64,000 bases of DNA from positions 62,001 to 126,000 of the forward strand of contig CAZPOP010000002.1 in assembly GCA_964588305.1 (NCBI GenBank), written 5' to 3'. The notes under the pieces were generated by a model. The model ran no database searches. It saw only the letters and a list, made by a program, of their open reading frames with translations, and was not told where the DNA came from. Both the position numbers and the translations under genes were made by a program. Below, piece after piece: positions 8,076 through 15,054 of the stretch; within the stretch, counting starts at the first letter, position 1; each line of letters opens with the position of its first letter. This stretch comes from SM1-73 sp964588305 (GTDB lineage: Bacteria > Zixibacteria > MSB-5A5 > SM1-73).

Positions 8076-9515
8076 TCAATCCGAGAGGTGAGTGGCGGTG
8101 ACCCCTTCGGTGGAGTCGTCTGAGTTTGCCTTTACTATCCTTTTTCGAAAACGGGCGGGCAGAATCTTAAGCTCCTCTCGGTATTTGCTTACCGTCCTGC
8201 GGGCGATATTTATCCCCTCTTTCTTCAGAAGATTAAAAAGCTCCTGATCAGATAAGGGCTTGGCTGGATTTTCTTCCCTGATTATTTCCTCAATTATTCT
8301 CTTGACGTTGCGCTTAGATAGCTCCTCCCCATTTTCTTTCGAAACGCCGGTGTTGAAGAAGTACCTGATCTCGAACACTCCTTGCGGAGTCTGCACGTAT
8401 TTGGAATTTGAAACTCGAGATATGGTGGCTACGTGCATTCCCACCTTATCTGCAATGGCCTCCATGGTCAGAGGTTTCAAAAGAGAGGGCCCATGTTCCA
8501 AGAACTCTTTTTGCTCCTCCACGATCTTCTCCATCACCCTGATCATGGTCGAGCGCCTCTGATTTATGGAATTTAGGAGCCACTTGGCCTGCTCCAATTT
8601 TCCCTTGATGTAGTCCTTGGTCTCCGGTGAATTCCCCTTATCCCCCTTTAAAAGCTTCTTGTAGGCGGGACTGATCCTCAACCTGGGGACATTCTTGTCA
8701 TTGTGGTATACCACGAATTCATCTCCGATCTTTTCCACAATCAAATCCGGCATCACTGGAGTCGCTGCGCGGGTGAATTTCCCCATGGCAGGACTGGGAT
8801 TTAGAGTCTTTATGAAGTCCATGGCTTTCTGGACCTCCTCGAAACTTGTTCCCATGACCCTGGAGAGTTGGGACAGACTTTTCCTCTCCAGCTCATTCAG
8901 GTGATCTCGGACAATCCGGTAAGCTAAGGTGTCCTCAAAACCCTTCTCCTTCAGCTGAGTCAGAAGTGATTCCCTGAGATCTCTTGCTCCCACTCCGGAC
9001 GGGTCGAAAGTCTGGATGAGGGTCAGTACCTTTGAGACCTTCTCTGGCGGCACATCCAGAGCGCTGGCAATCTCTTCGGCAGAACAGACAAGATACCCTC
9101 TTTCGTCTATGTTTCCGATGATGTATTCACCGATTTTGAGTTCTTCCTCATCTAGCTTGGAGAAGTGAAGTTGTTCTATGAGGTGGTCATAAAGCGTTCT
9201 CTCCAGGATGGGAGTCTTCTCCCATCTTTCTTCCCCTTTATCCTTCTCTTCTCTGAAGGGGATTTGGTTCTCGTCGCCCAAGTAATCTTCCCAGTCGATC
9301 TTGTCCAGCTGGGGATCGACCTGGACCTCTTCCTCGTTTTCTGAATCGCTCGCGGTCTCTTCTGTCGCCTCGACCTCCTCTAACAAGGGATTGGTAGAGA
9401 GCTCCTGTCTTATCACCTGCTCCAGCTTTAACAGGGGCATCTGCAGAAGTCGCAGGGACTGAATAAGTTGCGGAGCCAGAACCTGCTTAAGCTTCATTTG
9501 AAGATCGAGTTTCAT
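8076..9515 (-). CDS. rpoN: RNA polymerase sigma-54 factor
   Basis: 479 residues, full length. Region I is glutamine- and leucine-rich (QVLAPQLIQSLRLLQMPLL), followed by an acidic region II, the core-binding and helix-turn-helix domains, and the RpoN box ARRTVSKYRE at about 438-447, which reads the -24 promoter element. Sigma-54 works only with AAA+ activator proteins; none is encoded in this window. It lies downstream of lptB and upstream of hpf, as in many Gram-negative genomes. A likely promoter sits in the 147-bp gap before it. The ribosome binding site is AAAGGATT. Confidence 0.97.
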   Translation of the reverse strand: MKLDLQMKLKQVLAPQLIQSLRLLQMPLLKLEQVIRQELSTNPLLEEVEATEETASDSENEEEVQVDPQLDKIDWEDYLGDENQIPFREEKDKGEERWEKTPILERTLYDHLIEQLHFSKLDEEELKIGEYIIGNIDERGYLVCSAEEIASALDVPPEKVSKVLTLIQTFDPSGVGARDLRESLLTQLKEKGFEDTLAYRIVRDHLNELERKSLSQLSRVMGTSFEEVQKAMDFIKTLNPSPAMGKFTRAATPVMPDLIVEKIGDEFVVYHNDKNVPRLRISPAYKKLLKGDKGNSPETKDYIKGKLEQAKWLLNSINQRRSTMIRVMEKIVEEQKEFLEHGPSLLKPLTMEAIADKVGMHVATISRVSNSKYVQTPQGVFEIRYFFNTGVSKENGEELSKRNVKRIIEEIIREENPAKPLSDQELFNLLKKEGINIARRTVSKYREELKILPARFRKRIVKANSDDSTEGVTATHLSD

Positions 9516-9594
9516 AATCCTTTCACCTGCTGGAACTTATGAGCACAACCCTAATTCTCAACACTGCCCCACCACCAATCTTCCCTTCACCTTA

Positions 9595-9623
9595 AAGATA
9601 ATACAAAAGTGAGATTTTGTCAA
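9595..9623 (-). promoter_or_regulatory. Candidate sigma-70-type promoter for rpoN
   Basis: On the minus strand a perfect TTGACA lies at 9623-9618, followed after 17 bases by TATCTT (9600-9595); an overlapping TATTAT gives a closer -10 match with shorter spacing. It points to rpoN, whose start is about 80 bases further on. Confidence 0.45.
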
Positions 9624-9662
9624 AGTTTCTTTTCTATTTTCTTTATCGGTATTTCAAGATTC

Positions 9663-10406
9663 TTAGTTTAATTTGAATCTCTCGCCCAAGTATATCTTTC
9701 TTGCCTCCGGGTCGGAAGCCAGGAACTCGGCTGTCCCGGATTTCAATATTTCCCCATCGCACATGATATAAGCTCTGTCGGTTATGGAGAGGGTTTCCCT
9801 GACATTGTGATCAGTGATGAGGATACCTAACTTTTTCTCTTTCAGGCGATAAATGATCTTCTGGATGTCTTCCACTGCTATGGGATCAATCCCCGAAAAC
9901 GGTTCATCCAAGAGCATGAATTTCGGCTCGGTGGCCAGGGCCCGGGTTATCTCGACTCTTCTCCTCTCACCTCCTGACAGGGTATAAGCTTTGTTTTTAG
10001 CCAAATGAGATATGTCCAGCTCACCCAGCAAGGCATTCAGCCTTTCCTTTCTCTCCTCGGTGCCAAGTTGCTGCATCTCCAAGATGGCCAAGATGTTCTG
10101 CTCCACACTTAATTTACGAAAAATCGAGGGCTCCTGAGAGAGATACCCGATCCCCTTTCTGGCCCTTCGGTACATGGGAAGATTGGTGACATCCTCCTCG
10201 CCTATGAGGACCCTGCCGTTTTCTGGTTTTATGAACCCGATGATCATGTAGAAGGTGGTGGTCTTTCCCGCTCCATTGGGACCCAAAAGCCCCACTACCT
10301 CCCCTTGTTCTACCTCAATGGAGACATCGTTGACTACCCTTCGTTTCTTATAAATCTTGACTAGGTTCCTCGACCTCAAAGTCAACTTGTTGTTGTTCAG
10401 GATCAT
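9663..10406 (-). CDS. lptB: LPS export ABC transporter ATP-binding protein
   Basis: 247 residues. Walker A is GPNGAGKTT, the ABC signature is LSGGERRRVEI and Walker B is FMLLDEPFSGID. The IKPENGRVLIGEEDVTN region and the DHNVRETL switch segment are typical of LptB rather than other ABC ATPases. It powers LPS extraction from the inner membrane together with LptF/LptG, which are not in the window. It lies 64 bp downstream of lptC and upstream of rpoN, the classic order except that lptA is missing between lptC and lptB. No strong ribosome binding site is seen before the ATG. Confidence 0.95.
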   Translation of the reverse strand: MILNNNKLTLRSRNLVKIYKKRRVVNDVSIEVEQGEVVGLLGPNGAGKTTTFYMIIGFIKPENGRVLIGEEDVTNLPMYRRARKGIGYLSQEPSIFRKLSVEQNILAILEMQQLGTEERKERLNALLGELDISHLAKNKAYTLSGGERRRVEITRALATEPKFMLLDEPFSGIDPIAVEDIQKIIYRLKEKKLGILITDHNVRETLSITDRAYIMCDGEILKSGTAEFLASDPEARKIYLGERFKLN

Positions 10407-10470
10407 TTTCTGATATAACTTTGGGCGGTGTTGAGCAGCCCATCATGACAGAAACGCTAAATGTTCGGCG

Positions 10471-11028
10471 TCATAGACTATCTCTTAAATCTTCCTCTGG
10501 AATCTCGGTGACCTTTCCCTTCACACTCTTCTTGATCACAAAATGCTTCAGCTCTTCATCCGCTTCCAAGCCCTGTCCGGTGATCACATCTTCTCTCTTG
10601 GTGATTTTGACGAAATCGTCGGTTACGATTTTTCTTTCTTGGGGATCCCATCTTAAGCTTTGGGTCTCTAACTTAATCCCTTCCTGGGTGGTGACCACCA
10701 CATTTCCCAGGGCTTCTAAATTCTGTCTTTTCTCTTGAATAAGTCCGCTGTCCGCCACCAGAACCGAGGTATGATTCCCCTCGGAATCGTAGAAGTCCAC
10801 CCGTACTCCTTTGGCCTTTTTTAGATCCAGTTTTTCATACACCGCAAGATGCACAGCGTTAATCACCGCTGATTTTACTCCCTGTTCGGTGAAAGTGATG
10901 GTGGAGTTCTCCATCACCTGATCCGGAACGTCCAGCGCGAACTCGGGCACCTTGGGCTCTTCTCTGGTGCACCCAGAGACGACGAGCAGGACTATTAAGC
11001 TTACCCCTATGAGTATACTCTTCTTCAT
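10471..11028 (-). CDS. lptC: LptC-family LPS transport lipoprotein
   Basis: About 185 residues from the chosen ATG (GGGAAG six bases upstream); a start ten codons further upstream is possible but would spoil the signal peptide. The N-terminus is a lipoprotein signal ending in VVSGC, with the lipidated cysteine at C20. The rest is a beta-rich periplasmic domain with segments such as VRVDFYDSEGNHTSVLVAD and KLETQSLRWD that match LptC. LptC bridges the LptBFG transporter and the LptA periplasmic path. A lipoprotein form is common outside Proteobacteria. The neighbour lptB supports the call. Confidence 0.85.
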   Translation of the reverse strand: MKKSILIGVSLIVLLVVSGCTREEPKVPEFALDVPDQVMENSTITFTEQGVKSAVINAVHLAVYEKLDLKKAKGVRVDFYDSEGNHTSVLVADSGLIQEKRQNLEALGNVVVTTQEGIKLETQSLRWDPQERKIVTDDFVKITKREDVITGQGLEADEELKHFVIKKSVKGKVTEIPEEDLRDSL

Positions 11029-11263
11029 AGCTTCCCTGATCTCAAAATACAAAAACATTTCGAGTCGTCAAGAGATTTTCCAGAGAATCGGAAGGAGACC
11101 AATGGCAAAAGAAGCTCAACCGTTCCGCTTTGCAGTGCGCCCAAGGGTCGCTTTTGCATGTGAAAAAACCACAGCCCTGGCTGAGATGGTCTTTGCTCCT
11201 AAATCACGGCGCGCACTCTGCGGGGTCAATCCGTCGATCAGTTGATCTAATCAAATGATCCGG

Positions 11264-11764
11264 TCAGCTCAGCTTTTCCAACTCACACAACAATTCGTCC
11301 ACTTCCGCTTTTTCGGTGGGATGGGTACAGACTTTTCTGAAGCGTATTATTCCGCCTTTGTCTATGATGAAAATGGCGGGATAGGAGTGCGGTCCTCGGG
11401 CACCTGACATTTGCACTCCATACTGCTCGCTTACCTTTGGTGCCTGTGATCCCCCCTTTGTATCCCTGTCATCCTTCAAAATCGGGAATTCGATTTTCTT
11501 TTCCTTTCTTAGCTTTTCAGACATCCACAGATCATCCGGGCTTATGCCGATCATTTGCGCATTTTTCGATCTGATGAGATCGTAGGCACTGGCAAGCTCG
11601 TTTGCCCACTCACAGCAAAACCGGCATCGCATTCCCTGATGAAAGAACAGAAGCACGTTCGTCTTTCCAAGGAGATCAGAAAGAGCGATTCTTCTGCCAC
11701 CTGAATCCTTTAAGGTAAAGTCAGGCGCAAGAAATCCAACCCTGATTCGGTTTACATTGTCCAC
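11264..11764 (-). CDS. Peroxiredoxin/redoxin-like protein
   Basis: 166 residues with the thioredoxin-fold pattern of AhpC/TSA redoxins: GFLAPDFTLKDSGGR, then NVLLFFHQGMRCRFCCEW, then PAIFIIDKGGIIRF. The usual peroxiredoxin site (Pro-x3-Thr-x2-Cys) is replaced by a segment with cysteines C47, C50 and C51 (CRFCC), so redox activity is likely but classical peroxidase chemistry is not certain. No signal peptide is present. It probably starts at GTG with AGGA upstream. It may be a bacterioferritin-comigratory-type reductase; the substrate is unknown. Confidence 0.75.
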   Translation of the reverse strand: MDNVNRIRVGFLAPDFTLKDSGGRRIALSDLLGKTNVLLFFHQGMRCRFCCEWANELASAYDLIRSKNAQMIGISPDDLWMSEKLRKEKKIEFPILKDDRDTKGGSQAPKVSEQYGVQMSGARGPHSYPAIFIIDKGGIIRFRKVCTHPTEKAEVDELLCELEKLS

Positions 11765-11899
11765 GGCACTATCCTGATAATGAGGCCTTTGCGCAGGCCG
11801 GGAACCTTGAGATGGTATCCAACAGGTCCACAGCGATAAGAATTCAAGTCAATCAGATCCAGAAATCTGAATGAAATCACATATAGGTGAAAAAGAGCG

Positions 11900-12217
11900 C
11901 TAATCGTACTCGCTTTGCATGCCCAATTTCTCAAAGAGCATCACCACTGACTTGTTTTTGGCTTTGGACTTGTGCCAGGTCTTCTTCTTCACCAAAACGC
12001 CCTCTCCCTCCTTCAAAGATACCGACTCTTTGTCCATCTCGATTGTCACTTCACCGGAGACCACGTAGAAGAATTCGTCGTAGGGATGCCTATGTTTCTT
12101 GTAGTCTCCCTCGAAGAGACCCAGGAAGACATGGAAGTTGTCCACATTGACAAGATGATAAGGGGTGTAAGGCTTTTTGACCTTCTCCGCCTCTTTCAGA
12201 ATGTTGATTTTGGGCAT
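11900..12217 (-). CDS. Cupin-domain protein
   Basis: About 105 residues from the internal ATG at 12217, chosen because GGGAGG lies just upstream; a longer reading frame extends 19 codons further but lacks such a signal. It is a single small cupin barrel: the histidine pair in KKHRHPYDEFFYV and the later GEGVLVKKKTWHK match the two metal-binding cupin motifs. Such proteins bind a metal and often a small acid or sugar; no substrate can be named. It sits between the redoxin gene and nth with no clear functional link. Confidence 0.8.
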   Translation of the reverse strand: MPKINILKEAEKVKKPYTPYHLVNVDNFHVFLGLFEGDYKKHRHPYDEFFYVVSGEVTIEMDKESVSLKEGEGVLVKKKTWHKSKAKNKSVVMLFEKLGMQSEYD

Positions 12218-12302
12218 GTTTTCCTCCCTTTGGAACATGGTTTTTCTTCTCTCACCCATAAGCGCAGCCCTCACCTAAGAGTATGGAGTATTGCATCCAC
12301 CC

Positions 12303-12965
12303 TCATGGGCGGGAGCAGTTTCCGCCAAACTCACAATTTTCTACCAATACGCAGTCATGACATAGGGGGTTTGCGGCTTTGCAGACCATTCTGCCATGAG
12401 CAATTAGATTCAAGTGAAATTGATAGATCGAACTTCCGGGAATCACTTTTTCCAATACTACTTCAGCTCTGGCGGCATTTAGATTCTGCGGAACCAACCC
12501 CAATCTCTTGGAAACTCTGAGTACGTGGGTGTCCACCGGCATAGCGGGTCTTTTCAGGGAGAAAAGCAGGACGCAGGCGATGGTCTTGTCCCCCACTCCT
12601 TTGAATCTTCCCAACCAGCTTTTGATCTTCTCAGTTCTCCACCTCTTCAAGAGGGATAAATCCAAATTGCCGTTTTCTTCTAATATTTGGCTCAGGATAT
12701 CTTTAATCCTCAAAGCTTTGATGTCAGCCAATCCGCCCGATCTTATCGCATCCGCAATTCTTTTCACCCTTGCCTTTCGGACCTCTTCCCAATTCTTGAA
12801 TTCGGCTTTTAAATTGGCGAATGCTCTGTGGCTGTTGTTATCCGAAGTATTCTGAGACAGTATGGTTGCGACAAGCACTGAAAGAGGATCACCGTCCGTT
12901 TTCCAGACCCTCTTACCATGCTCTCCCTCCAAGAGCTTCGACAGTCTTCTTACTTTCCTTTCCAT
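12303..12965 (-). CDS. nth: Endonuclease III-type DNA glycosylase
   Basis: 220 residues. The helix-hairpin-helix plus Gly/Pro-Asp loop is clear: FKGVGDKTIA gives the catalytic lysine K127 and PAMPVDTHV the aspartate D145. The C-terminus has the [4Fe-4S] cysteines in the order C-x6-C-x2-C-x5-C. The enzyme removes oxidised pyrimidines and nicks at the abasic site. The N-terminal SVLVATILSQNTSD is the conserved family start. It is separated from fetB by a repeat element. Confidence 0.93.
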   Translation of the reverse strand: MERKVRRLSKLLEGEHGKRVWKTDGDPLSVLVATILSQNTSDNNSHRAFANLKAEFKNWEEVRKARVKRIADAIRSGGLADIKALRIKDILSQILEENGNLDLSLLKRWRTEKIKSWLGRFKGVGDKTIACVLLFSLKRPAMPVDTHVLRVSKRLGLVPQNLNAARAEVVLEKVIPGSSIYQFHLNLIAHGRMVCKAANPLCHDCVLVENCEFGGNCSRP

Positions 12966-12994
12966 GCTCTCTGTTTTCCTGTTTTTATCTTTTA

Positions 12995-13245
12995 AACTAA
13001 AAACTTGAAGAGAAAAAATGAAAACTACAACTTAAAGATAAAAATTAGAAGCGGGAGTTGCAATGTAATCATTCATATTCACTTCGACTCAATTGAGAGT
13101 CTAAATGGCCTCTGCCGATGTCATCATCTGCAACGGAAATCCGGGGATGATAACATCCCCGAAGAGCAAAGGGCAAGCTCTGTTTTTAATCTGCCTTTTG
13201 GGCTTTGAGTTGTCGTTTTTCACTTTCATCTTTTAGTTTTTAGCT
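12995..13245. repeat. ~250-bp element with AT-rich imperfect terminal inverted repeats
   Basis: The left end (AACTAAAAACTTGAAGAG..., to about 13045, ending CAACTTAAAG) is the imperfect inverse of the right end (CTTTGAGTTGTCGTTTTTC...TTTTAGTTTTTAGC, 13203-13245). The same ends occur at 19934-20178 with a similar total length but a different middle. The right end overlaps the fetB stop codon. There is no gene inside. Confidence 0.55.
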
Positions 13246-14001
13246 TATCAACTCCACCAACTGATGCGCTTTGGTGAAATATCCTCCTTGGGCCAAGCGG
13301 GCGGTGATCACGGCAGTGATGGTCACCGCAGAGATCAGCATATAGACCACGATGATCTGGATCATTATGGCGGAAATAGGGGAAGCGCCGGCTAAGATCA
13401 TGCCGGTCATAGCTCCGGGAAGCTGAACCAATCCCACCACCTTCATCATGTTCAAGACCGGAATCATAGATGCCTTTACAGCGGTCCGGTAGGATTTGGA
13501 CATGGCCTGAACGGCGGTTGCCCCCAAAGCCAATGCCTGTTCGATCTCAGCTTTTTTGTTTTTTACCTCCGAGTCGATCCTCTCTAAAGCCAGAGCCGAT
13601 GCGTTCATTGAATTTCCGATGATCATTCCTCCCAGGGGGATCACGTATTTAGGGTCGATGGTGATTATCCCCAGCGCCAGCATGCTCCCCAAAGTGAAAA
13701 AGGTTCCTGCGCCGATGGAGAGTGCGGAGATTCTCATTCCCGGGAGGATGGTCTTGGTTCTCCTCCCTGCAGTATGGGCACCCACGATCACCATCAGCAG
13801 GATGGTCAGCAGAATCAACCATAATTGGTTTAAGTCAAAGATGAATTCCAAAGCATACCCGATGGCAACCAGTTGGATGAAGGCTCTCAGGGTGCCGATG
13901 GCAATATCTTTCTCCACCTTGATTTTTTCATACCAGGAGATTCCGAAAGCCACCGCCACCAAAGCCAAAGAAATCAAGACATGATAGAAATTCTGAGTCA
14001 T
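13240..14001 (-). CDS. fetB: FetB-type ABC permease (UPF0014)
   Basis: 253 residues, nearly all membrane-embedded, with about seven hydrophobic helices. Family marks are WYEKIKVEKDIAIGTLRAFIQL near the N-terminus, VGAHTAGRRTKTILPG, MIIGNSMNASALALER and ALALGATAVQAM. In E. coli FetAB exports iron and raises peroxide resistance; metal export is the likely role here. The partner ATPase is encoded 125 bp upstream, with a palindromic repeat between them. The TAA stop lies in the AT-rich repeat at 12995-13245. Ribosome binding site AAAGGAT. Confidence 0.9.
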   Translation of the reverse strand: MTQNFYHVLISLALVAVAFGISWYEKIKVEKDIAIGTLRAFIQLVAIGYALEFIFDLNQLWLILLTILLMVIVGAHTAGRRTKTILPGMRISALSIGAGTFFTLGSMLALGIITIDPKYVIPLGGMIIGNSMNASALALERIDSEVKNKKAEIEQALALGATAVQAMSKSYRTAVKASMIPVLNMMKVVGLVQLPGAMTGMILAGASPISAIMIQIIVVYMLISAVTITAVITARLAQGGYFTKAHQLVELIS

Positions 14002-14041
14002 CTTTTCTTTATCCTTTGAAAATTTCGCCTTTTTGTTAAGT

Positions 14042-14109
14042 GTAGGGGTGAATCTTGAGATTCACCCTTTTGGGTTTGGCCTTGGGTGGAGCTGAAGCTC
14101 CGCCCCTAC
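14042..14109. repeat. GTAGGGG...CCCCTAC palindromic repeat, copy 1
   Basis: Two short palindromes in tandem (GGTGAATCT..AGATTCACC and GGAGCTGAAGCTCC) are bounded by GTAGGGG and CCCCTAC. Close relatives lie at 60097-60155 and 60977-61035. It separates fetA from fetB. Confidence 0.7.
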
Positions 14110-14126
14110 GGCCTTCGGAAAAGACA

Positions 14127-14876
14127 TTAGGCCAGAATCCCGTCAACGAATTTTTGAGTTATTGCATTACGGGGATTTTCAAGAAGATCAGGAATTTTCC
14201 CTTCCTCTATTTTTTCCCCGTTCACCAATACCATTCCCCGCTGTCCCACTCTTTTGGCTTGCTCTATATGGTGCGTGACGAAAACGATGGTAAGACCCAT
14301 CTGAGACTGCAAATTCAAAACAAGATTTTCGATATTACAGGTGGCGGTGGGGTCCAAAGCGGAGGTGGGTTCATCCATAAGCAGGACCTCGGGCTGGGAG
14401 GTCAATGCTCTGGCTATGGAAATTCTCTGCTTTTGTCCTACTGAAAGTTCATTTGAGTTTCGGCCTAAGAAGCTTCTGTCCAAGCTCACCAGGTTCAAAT
14501 ACTTCTCCGCTACGCCCTCCAGATTTGCTTCCTTTCTTGCTTTTAAACCATAAAGTATGTTTCTCTCCGCTGTGTCAGCAAAGAGAATTGGCACCTGAAA
14601 AACCAGCCCCACCTTTCTTCTCAGGCTTATCACGTCGAGGTCTTTTATGTCCTGACCATCCAGAAAGATGGAACCCTCTGAGAAATCCTCCAATCGATTC
14701 AGAAGCCTTAGAAACGTAGATTTCCCGCTGCCCGAGGGGCCCACAACCGCAAAGACCTCATTCGAGTTTATATTCACGCTGAGATTCTTTAAAACGGTGA
14801 TCTCTTCTGTGTCTTGGTTTTGTCGGATTAATTTCTTCTTGGTGACTTGGTCCAATCTTAATTTCACTTCACCCAT
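14127..14876 (-). CDS. fetA: FetA-type ABC transporter ATP-binding protein
   Basis: About 249 residues from the ATG at 14876; an upstream in-frame ATG (14933) would add a hydrophobic stretch without a ribosome binding site, so the shorter form is preferred. Walker A is VGPSGSGKST, the signature is LSVGQKQRISIARAL and Walker B is VLLMDEPTSALD. The serine-valine-glycine variant of the signature is typical of FetA/YbbL. It would drive the FetB permease. The two genes are separated by a REP-like repeat rather than being tightly coupled. Confidence 0.88.
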   Translation of the reverse strand: MGEVKLRLDQVTKKKLIRQNQDTEEITVLKNLSVNINSNEVFAVVGPSGSGKSTFLRLLNRLEDFSEGSIFLDGQDIKDLDVISLRRKVGLVFQVPILFADTAERNILYGLKARKEANLEGVAEKYLNLVSLDRSFLGRNSNELSVGQKQRISIARALTSQPEVLLMDEPTSALDPTATCNIENLVLNLQSQMGLTIVFVTHHIEQAKRVGQRGMVLVNGEKIEEGKIPDLLENPRNAITQKFVDGILA

Positions 14877-14995
14877 TTTGATTTCCCGAAAGACGCTCGG
14901 AAGGAAAATAGCATAGAGCAGAATCATTGTCAATTCAATTTTCGATTAGACGCATCTTGACAGGTGTCCGGTTTGTTTTTGAACACCTTCCTCGG

Positions 14996-15027
14996 CACAA
15001 AAAAAGAGCCACCCGCTGGGGTGGCTC
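14996..15027 (-). terminator. Rho-independent terminator after the M28 peptidase gene
   Basis: A perfect 9-bp stem GAGCCACCC / GGGTGGCTC with a 4-base loop is followed on the minus strand by TTTTTTT. It lies 28 bases past the peptidase stop codon. Confidence 0.85.
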
Positions 15028-15054
15028 GTGGTAAGCCATGACCTTGGATGCCCA

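Noticed and set aside
11972..12520. A 182-codon plus-strand open frame
   Set aside because: It covers the antisense of the cupin and nth genes, both of which have clear motifs.
13005..13208. A 67-codon plus-strand frame between nth and fetB
   Set aside because: Its first half is the AT-rich repeat itself (Lys/Asn/Ile-rich) and no ribosome binding site or family resemblance is visible.
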